This document shows positions 1 to 4,675 of a DNA stretch of 6,515 nt, piece after piece. Where the stretch lies: the NCBI GenBank assembly GCA_002440065.1, contig DJRK01000066.1, positions 644 to 7,158 of the forward strand, written 5' to 3'. A program made the translations under genes and the position numbers. Numbering within the stretch: the first letter of the stretch is position 1; each line of letters begins with the position of its first letter. The notes under the pieces were generated by a model that saw only the letters and a program-made list of their open reading frames with translations, searched no databases and was not told the DNA's origin. The DNA comes from Atopobium sp. UBA6362 (GTDB lineage Bacteria; Actinomycetota; Coriobacteriia; Coriobacteriales; Atopobiaceae).

Positions 1-273
1 CTCGCGACGAACCCCGAGGTGCTTCTCATGGACGAGCCTACGAGCGCCCTCGACCCCATCTCGACCGCGATGGTCGAGGAGCTCATGGTCCAGCTCGCGG
101 AGGACCACACTGTCGTCGTGGTCACGCACAACATGCAGCAGGCGACGCGCGTGGCCGACCAGACGTGCTTCTTCTACCTGGGCGAGCTCATCGAGGCGGC
201 GCCCACGAAGGAGCTCTTCTCCAACCCGCCCGAGCAACGTACGCAAGAATATCTCTCAGGAAGGTTCAGCTGA
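1..273 (+). CDS. pstB: Phosphate ABC transporter ATP-binding protein PstB (C-terminal part)
   Basis: PstB is the cytoplasmic ATPase of the high-affinity phosphate importer PstSCAB. Only the last 90 codons are in the window; the reading frame is open from base 1, and Walker A and the ABC signature lie upstream. Visible are Walker B with its catalytic glutamate (LLMDEP), the D-loop (SALD), and the switch histidine in VVVTHNMQQA. The HNMQQA run, followed by a FFYLGEL stretch, a P-T-K-E-L-F segment and the SGRFS tail, is characteristic of PstB rather than of other ABC ATPases. The stop codon TGA overlaps the phoU start by one base (TGATG, 271-275), which implies translational coupling. Pairing with phoU just downstream confirms the assignment. 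The rest of the transporter (pstS, pstC, pstA) presumably lies upstream, outside the window. Confidence 0.96.
   Translation, partial: LATNPEVLLMDEPTSALDPISTAMVEELMVQLAEDHTVVVVTHNMQQATRVADQTCFFYLGELIEAAPTKELFSNPPEQRTQEYLSGRFS
258..264 (+). promoter_or_regulatory. Ribosome binding site of phoU, inside the end of pstB
   Basis: The purine run AGGAAGG lies within the last codons of pstB, 8 nt before ATG 273. It selects ATG 273 over the in-frame ATG at 279, which would be 14 nt away. Its position inside pstB together with the TGATG overlap fits coupled translation. Confidence 0.7.
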
Positions 274-980
274 TGGTTATGCAGACCCGCACCAAGTTCA
301 CCAAGCAGCTCGACTCGATTCAGGACCTCATCGCGCGCCTCAGGGACAAGTGCGTCGAGGACGTGCGTGCCGCCGGCCTCGCGGCGTCCGGCGACCGCGG
401 CGCCCAGGAGGGCCTTGCGAACGGCCGCAAGGCCGAGGAGACCCTGCGCCAGGCGATCGAGGGCGCCTGCCTCGACGCCATGCTGCTCCAGCAGCCGCTC
501 ATCGGCGACGACCTGCGCTTCGTTTCCGGCGCGTTCAGGATCGTCTCGGACCTCTCGCATATCGACGGCATGACCCGCGACCTCGCCTTCCTCGTGAGCG
601 AGATCCCCGACAAGGCGAGCGGGAAGTTCACCTCCGAGTTCGTGGAGATGAGCGAGCACACCGCGATCATGACCCAGAAGGCCGTCGACTCGTTCCTCGA
701 ATCCGATGTTCGCGCCGCGCAGGAGGTCATCGAGGGCGACGAAGCGGTAAACTCGCTGTATTCGAAGACCGAGGACAAGCTCGTCGCCCTTATCCGCGAC
801 GGCAAGTCCTCCGCTAAGTACCTCCCGGAGCTGCTCATGGTCGCGAAGTACTTCGAGCGCATCGGCGACCTCTCCAAGCGCGTCTCGGCTTGGGCGGTCT
901 TCCGCGTGACGGGTGAGCACAAGGTCGACGAGAAGCCGAGCCAGCTCGGCGGCATCGACCGCGAGGACATGAACGAGTAG
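273..980 (+). CDS. phoU: Phosphate signalling / transport regulator PhoU
   Basis: PhoU is a cytoplasmic helical protein that links the Pst transporter to the PhoR-type kinase and represses the Pho response when phosphate is plentiful. The predicted protein has 235 residues, normal for the family, and is largely helical with two PhoU repeats. The second repeat carries a clear metal-binding motif, YFERIGD (residues 193-199, E195 and D199). In the first repeat the equivalent site reads DLSHIDG (93-99), so the usual ERIGD is degenerate there. The start is set by the AGGAAGG site and the overlap with the pstB stop; the open frame runs further upstream, but only inside pstB. The C-terminal tail (about 213-235) is charged and probably disordered. 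The position between pstB and a two-component pair is the classical one. Confidence in identity is high; function is inferred from the family. Confidence 0.94.
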   Translation: MVMQTRTKFTKQLDSIQDLIARLRDKCVEDVRAAGLAASGDRGAQEGLANGRKAEETLRQAIEGACLDAMLLQQPLIGDDLRFVSGAFRIVSDLSHIDGMTRDLAFLVSEIPDKASGKFTSEFVEMSEHTAIMTQKAVDSFLESDVRAAQEVIEGDEAVNSLYSKTEDKLVALIRDGKSSAKYLPELLMVAKYFERIGDLSKRVSAWAVFRVTGEHKVDEKPSQLGGIDREDMNE

Positions 981-989
981 GGAAGGCTC

Positions 990-1682
990 ATGGGCGCACA
1001 GAACGTCGTGTACTACGTCGAGGACGACAAGAACATCAGGGAGCTCACGGTCTATGCGCTGGGCCAGGGCGGCATCGAGGCGCGGGGCTGCGCGAACGAC
1101 GCCGAGTTCAGGAAGGCCTGCGCCGAGCGCACGCCCGACGCCGTGCTTCTCGACATCATGCTGCCCGACGCCGACGGGCTCGACATCCTCTCCCGCGTGA
1201 GGAAGACCCCGGGCCTTTCCGACGTTCCCGTCATGATGCTCACTGCCAAGGACACCGAGCTCGACAAGGTCCGCGCGCTCGATTCCGGGGCCGACGACTA
1301 CCTGTGCAAGCCGTTCGGCATGATGGAGATGGTGAGCCGCACGAGGGCGCTTCTGCGCCGGGCGGGCCGCGAGAAGCCCGCGCATGCCTCCCAGGGGATC
1401 GCTGTGGGCGACGTCACGCTGTGGCCCGACCGCCGAGAGGCCCAGCTCGCGGGCAAGGAGCTGCAGCTCACGATGCGCGAGTTCGACCTTCTCGCCTTCC
1501 TCATGAAGACGCCCGGCGTCGTCTATTCCCGCGAGACGCTCCTGCAGCGCGTCTGGGGCTGGGACTTCGACGGCGGGTCGCGCACGGTCGACGTCCACGT
1601 CCAGCAGATCCGCGCCAAGCTCGGCGACTCGAGCGACCTCATCGAGACGGTGCGCGGCGTCGGTTATCGCGTGAAGGGCTAG
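990..1682 (+). CDS. phoB: OmpR/PhoB-family response regulator of the phosphate regulon
   Basis: A 230-residue two-domain DNA-binding response regulator. The receiver domain (about 5-122) has acidic pocket residues E11 and D12 (YYVEDDKNI), phospho-acceptor D55 (LLDIMLPD), switch residues T85 (MMLTAKD) and Y104, and the conserved K107 (CKPF). The C-terminal winged-helix domain (about 136-229) has the expected LTMREFDLL, SRETLLQRVWG, RTVDVHVQQIRAKL and VRGVGYRVKG elements. All catalytic positions are intact. The gene starts 9 nt after phoU; AGGGAAGG (979-986) just before ATG 990 serves as the ribosome binding site. The neighbours point to control of the pst operon by phosphate. The symbol phoB is positional: the same protein type is called PhoP in Bacillus and RegX3 in mycobacteria. 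I see no Pho box in the window; such sites would be expected upstream of the operon. Confidence 0.93.
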   Translation: MGAQNVVYYVEDDKNIRELTVYALGQGGIEARGCANDAEFRKACAERTPDAVLLDIMLPDADGLDILSRVRKTPGLSDVPVMMLTAKDTELDKVRALDSGADDYLCKPFGMMEMVSRTRALLRRAGREKPAHASQGIAVGDVTLWPDRREAQLAGKELQLTMREFDLLAFLMKTPGVVYSRETLLQRVWGWDFDGGSRTVDVHVQQIRAKLGDSSDLIETVRGVGYRVKG

Positions 1683-1691
1683 GGGGCTCGC

Positions 1692-3074
1692 ATGGGCAGC
1701 GGCGCGGCCGAGAGGCGCTCCCTCTCTCATCAGGTGTTCACATCGCTCGTCGCCGTCGTGGCGGCCGTGGCGCTCGTCGTCACGGTCGCCTCGGCGTTTG
1801 TGTTCCAGAGCGCGTTTCTCGCCGATGAGCGGGACCAGCTTGCGGGGGAGTGCGCGACGATCGCGTCGGTCCTCGAGCGGACCGACAACGACGAGGACGT
1901 GCTCGCCGGGCTTTCCCTCGGCGAGATCAGGGCGACGCTCGTCGCGCCGGACGGCCGCGTGCTCTACGACTCGTGGGCCGATGCCTCCACGCTGCCCAAC
2001 CATGCCGACAGGCCGGAGATAGCCCAAGCGCTTGCGCAGGGCACGGGCTCGTCCGACCGCTCAAGCGAGACGCAGGGCTACGTGAGCCTCTACGTCGCGA
2101 GGCGACTCGGCTCCGGCGACGTCCTGCGCATCTCCGTCGAGCGCGCGGGCGTGATGGCCTTCTTGTCCAAGGATTTCCTGCTCCTTGCCGGTGTGGCGAT
2201 GGTCGCCGTGCTCGTGAGCTGGCTCGTGGCGCGCAGGCTCGCGCGCGGGATCGCCCGTCCCATCCTCGAGATCGACCCCACCGCCGAGGGCGAGGTCGCC
2301 CCCTACGTCGAGCTCGAGCCCCTCGTTTCGCGCTTGAACGAGCAGCACACCGAGCTCGTCGATCGCATGAGCGCCATCCAGGACGCGAACGACATGCGCC
2401 GCGAGTTCACCTCGAACGTGACGCACGAGCTCAAGACGCCCATCGCGAGCATCCAGGGCGCGGCCGAGCTCATCCGCGACGGGATCTGCCGTCCCGAGGA
2501 CGTCCAGGGTTTTGCCGGGAGGATCTACAAAGAGGCCCAGCGGCTCTCGAGCCTCGTCTCCGACATCCTCACGTTGTCCAAGCTCGACGAGACCGAGCGC
2601 GCCGGCGAGCGCGGCTCGCTCTTTGGCCCCATGGAGAAGGTCGATCTTCTCGGCACGTGCCGCGACGCCGTCGAACGCCTGCGTCCCCGTGCCGAGAAGC
2701 ACCACGTCACCGTCGCCCTTGAGGGAGTCTCGAGCGTCATCGACGGCAACGCGCGCCTGCTCGACGAGCTCGTGAGCAACCTCATCGAGAACGCGATTCG
2801 GTACAACAAGGAAGGCGGGCGCGTCTTCGTGTGGGTGTTGCCGCAGGACGGCAGGCCAGCCGTCCGCGTGAGCGACACGGGCATCGGGATCCCCAAGGAC
2901 GCCCAGGACAAGGTCTTCGAGCGTTTCTACCGCGTGGACAAGGGGCGGAGCCGCGAGGCGGGCGGGACCGGGCTTGGGCTCGCCATCGTCAAGCACGCCG
3001 CCGCCTTCCACGACGCCGACCTCCAGCTCGAGAGCGAGCTCGGTCGCGGCACCTCCATCACCGTCCTCTTCTAA
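1692..3074 (+). CDS. phoR: PhoR-type membrane sensor histidine kinase
   Basis: A 460-residue membrane kinase, partner of the regulator 9 nt upstream. Transmembrane segments lie at about 15-38 and 161-180, enclosing an extracytoplasmic region of about 120 residues with no recognisable binding motif. After the second segment a short linker (181-231) contains RPILEID and ELEPLVSRLNEQ, leading straight into the HisKA domain; there is no room for the cytoplasmic PAS domain seen in E. coli or Bacillus PhoR. The H box is NVTHELKTP with phospho-accepting H245. The ATPase domain has the N box (LIENAIRYN, N367), G1 (DTGIGI, 395-400), the F box (FERFYRVD, around F412) and G2 (GGTGLGL, 424-430), all intact. 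AGGGGGCT (1681-1688) precedes ATG 1692. Histidine kinase identity is certain; the phosphate role is inferred from its place behind pstB and phoU. Confidence 0.92.
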   Translation: MGSGAAERRSLSHQVFTSLVAVVAAVALVVTVASAFVFQSAFLADERDQLAGECATIASVLERTDNDEDVLAGLSLGEIRATLVAPDGRVLYDSWADASTLPNHADRPEIAQALAQGTGSSDRSSETQGYVSLYVARRLGSGDVLRISVERAGVMAFLSKDFLLLAGVAMVAVLVSWLVARRLARGIARPILEIDPTAEGEVAPYVELEPLVSRLNEQHTELVDRMSAIQDANDMRREFTSNVTHELKTPIASIQGAAELIRDGICRPEDVQGFAGRIYKEAQRLSSLVSDILTLSKLDETERAGERGSLFGPMEKVDLLGTCRDAVERLRPRAEKHHVTVALEGVSSVIDGNARLLDELVSNLIENAIRYNKEGGRVFVWVLPQDGRPAVRVSDTGIGIPKDAQDKVFERFYRVDKGRSREAGGTGLGLAIVKHAAAFHDADLQLESELGRGTSITVLF

Positions 3075-3077
3075 CCA

Positions 3078-3125
3078 CAATTTGGGGTCGGACCCTAAGT
3101 TAATTTGGGGTCCGACCCCAAATTG
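3078..3125. repeat. Tandem 23-nt near-palindromes forming a perfect 18-bp hairpin, REP-like
   Basis: Two head-to-tail copies of a 23-nt near-palindrome abut at 3079-3101 and 3102-3124. Copy 2 is AATTTGGGGTC, then C, then GACCCCAAATT; copy 1 differs from its reverse complement at three positions near one end. Together they form a perfect inverted repeat: 3078-3095 (CAATTTGGGGTCGGACCC) is the exact reverse complement of 3108-3125. The 12-nt spacer can add A-T and G-U pairs, leaving a four-base loop. The element fills 48 of the 51 nt between two convergent genes and ends flush against the stop codon of the minus-strand gene. No T-tract follows either side, so it is not a canonical intrinsic terminator, though it may protect or help end both transcripts. 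The GGGTCGGACCC core resembles palindromes I recall near REP-associated tyrosine transposases; that resemblance is from memory. Confidence 0.85.
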
Positions 3126-4610
3126 CTAGAGGGGCTTCTCGTAGAGGTTGGTCCAGCCGGGGAGGTCGAGGCCGGGGTAGGGAAGCCAGACGGGCTTATG
3201 CCTCGTGAACCCCTCGCGCGCATACAGGCGGTTCGCCTCGACGTTCATGGGGCTCGTGTTTATCCGCACGACGTGGGCCCCGAGCTCCCGCGCCCGCTCT
3301 TCCGCGGCGCCAAGAAGCGCGCTCGCCACGTGACGGCCCTGCGCTGCGGGGTCGATGGCGAAGAGGTGGTAGGTCGCGGCCTGCCCGCTCGGCAGCGGCT
3401 CCCAGTCCGGCCCGCCCTGGCCTCTTCCGTGTCCCGGAAGCCACCCGTCGCCCATGTCGTCGTCCCCGTCGACGGCAACGGCGCCGAGGAGCTGCGCGGA
3501 TGCGCTGGGCACGCCGTCGATGAGGTCCTTCTTCTCGAACGCCCCGAGGCACTTGCCGGCCATGAGCAGCTCGCGCGCATGGCCCTCGGGCGGCCAGATG
3601 CCCTCTGACCAGCCGCTCGTTCCGGGCCTATCGGTAACGTGCTTGTACATCAGGTCGAGCTTCTCGGCCCATTCGGTGCCAAGAGGCGCGACGACGATGT
3701 CCGCTGGCGGCTCCGTCGGGTGCGGCTCGTGGCGCACGTCGTTCTTCTCAATCGTCTGCATGAGAACTTCTGCCACGACGTCGGGGCAGATCTTGGGGAG
3801 CGTGTGCTCGGCTCCGGGCGCGATGTACTCCTCGGCCCCGGGAATCGCCTCGACGATGCGGCGCGTCTCCTGCGGCAGGACGACGTCGAACTCGCCCGCC
3901 GTTACGGTGACGGGGCAGGATATGGTCCCGAGAGATTCGGCCGGGATCTGCGGTTGGTCGACCATAAGCGCGAGGAGCTCCGCGATGCGAGCGGCTTCGG
4001 CGGGCGATGGTGCGGGGTTGCCCTCCTCGTCATAGGCGCCGTCGTAGCCCTCGCGCGCCCAAGCCGCGTTCGCCTGCGCCGCCTCGGCCATCCAGCGCGT
4101 GTCCTCCTCCGGGAGCCCCTCGGGCGTGAGGTTAGCCCCGAGCGTCGTCAGGCTGAGCACGTGCGCTCCCCAGTCCCGTGCCAAGAGGAGCCCCAGGATT
4201 CCTCCATCCGAGAAACCGAGCACGTGGCAGTCCCAGACGCCCAGGCGCGCCATGACCTCCTTCGCGTCGTCGGCCATGAGCTCGTAGCTGAGCGGCGCCG
4301 CGCCGCGCGTCGATTCACCCTGTGAGCGTGAATCGACGGCCACGACGCTTCGACCAGACTCGACCACGGCGTCGACGATGGGGCCAAAGATGCCGTGCTC
4401 CTCGCCGTTCCCGTGGAGCATGAGCACGGGCGGCGTCGCCATGTCTATGCCGAAGGGGGTCCCGGCCTCGTCGCGCGTCCCGTGGGGCGCGTAGACGAAG
4501 GCAGCGATGAGGGCCCCGTCGGGCATGGGGACGTCTATGCGGCAGGCAAGGTTCGACCGGGGCCGTTCATAGGGGCGGGGCACGTGGACCGGGGGTACGG
4601 GAACGCTCAT
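3126..4610 (-). CDS. Bifunctional alpha/beta hydrolase - GNAT N-acetyltransferase fusion
   Basis: A 494-residue two-domain protein of unknown substrate. The N-terminal half (about 20-285) is an alpha/beta hydrolase: oxyanion-hole segment LMLHGNGEEHG (H66), nucleophile elbow GFSDGG (S134), probable acid D242 in GEFDVV and H269 in GAEHT, so a complete Ser-Asp-His triad. A linker follows, then a GNAT domain (about 302-494): AATYHLFAIDP and QGRHVASALL for the acetyl-CoA-binding motif A, and N-V-E-A-N-R-L-Y-A-R-E-G-F for motif B. One motif A glycine is replaced by H427. The start at ATG 4610 is chosen because GGAGG lies 5 nt before it; the longer TTG start at 4622 would place that Shine-Dalgarno inside the coding sequence. 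No signal peptide or membrane segment is seen, so it is probably cytoplasmic. A joint role such as deacylation plus acetylation of a small molecule is speculation. The upstream terminator suggests a separate transcript or regulated read-through. Confidence 0.88.
   Translation of the reverse strand: MSVPVPPVHVPRPYERPRSNLACRIDVPMPDGALIAAFVYAPHGTRDEAGTPFGIDMATPPVLMLHGNGEEHGIFGPIVDAVVESGRSVVAVDSRSQGESTRGAAPLSYELMADDAKEVMARLGVWDCHVLGFSDGGILGLLLARDWGAHVLSLTTLGANLTPEGLPEEDTRWMAEAAQANAAWAREGYDGAYDEEGNPAPSPAEAARIAELLALMVDQPQIPAESLGTISCPVTVTAGEFDVVLPQETRRIVEAIPGAEEYIAPGAEHTLPKICPDVVAEVLMQTIEKNDVRHEPHPTEPPADIVVAPLGTEWAEKLDLMYKHVTDRPGTSGWSEGIWPPEGHARELLMAGKCLGAFEKKDLIDGVPSASAQLLGAVAVDGDDDMGDGWLPGHGRGQGGPDWEPLPSGQAATYHLFAIDPAAQGRHVASALLGAAEERARELGAHVVRINTSPMNVEANRLYAREGFTRHKPVWLPYPGLDLPGWTNLYEKPL
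4308..4338. repeat. Perfect 11-bp inverted repeat inside the hydrolase coding region
   Basis: CGTCGATTCAC (4308-4318) and GTGAATCGACG (4328-4338) are exact reverse complements separated by 9 nt. They lie in codons for the D-S-R-S-Q-G-E-S-T-R stretch after the third hydrolase strand, with locally A/T-ending codons (TCA, GGT) that are uncommon in the rest of the gene. It could be an operator-like site, an mRNA hairpin or chance. Confidence 0.4.
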
Positions 4611-4615
4611 TTCTT

Positions 4616-4620
4616 CCTCC
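4616..4620 (-). promoter_or_regulatory. Ribosome binding site of the hydrolase-GNAT gene, abutting the upstream terminator
   Basis: On the minus strand GGAGG follows directly after the T-tract of the terminator and stands 5 nt before ATG 4610. It decides the start codon: the in-frame TTG at 4622 overlaps this site and is unlikely to be used. Confidence 0.85.
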
Positions 4621-4657
4621 AAAAAAGCGGGCCGGCCGCATCTCGCGGGCCGGCCCG
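4621..4657 (-). terminator. Intrinsic (Rho-independent) terminator after the synthetase-like gene
   Basis: On the minus strand CGGGCCGGCC (4657-4648) pairs perfectly with GGCCGGCCCG (4637-4628), giving a 10-bp all-GC stem with a 10-nt loop. A single C then leads into six T residues (4626-4621). It begins 18 nt after the TAG stop of the upstream gene. There is no T-tract on the other side, so it acts in the minus direction only. Its T-tract runs directly into the Shine-Dalgarno of the next gene. Confidence 0.9.
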
Positions 4658-4675
4658 GCCAGTCGCATCGGGGCG

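Noticed and set aside
165..272. An upstream extension of the phoU frame
   Set aside because: It lies entirely within pstB in another frame; the AGGAAGG site and TGATG overlap support ATG 273.
174..2027. A 617-codon open frame on the minus strand opposite phoU, the response regulator and the start of the kinase gene
   Set aside because: It lies antisense to three well-conserved genes, shows no protein family signature, and is Arg/Leu/Val/His/Gly-rich as expected of a mirror frame in GC-rich coding DNA.
2061..3080. A 339-codon minus-strand open frame opposite the histidine kinase
   Set aside because: It is a mirror frame of a clear kinase gene, with no motif of its own.
3078..3125. The convergent-gap hairpin as a canonical bidirectional intrinsic terminator
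   Set aside because: Neither strand has a T-tract after the stem. It is better described as a REP-like repeat that may still affect 3' ends.
4611..4622. A TTG start four codons upstream for the hydrolase-GNAT gene
   Set aside because: Those codons contain the GGAGG Shine-Dalgarno itself, ideally spaced for ATG 4610.
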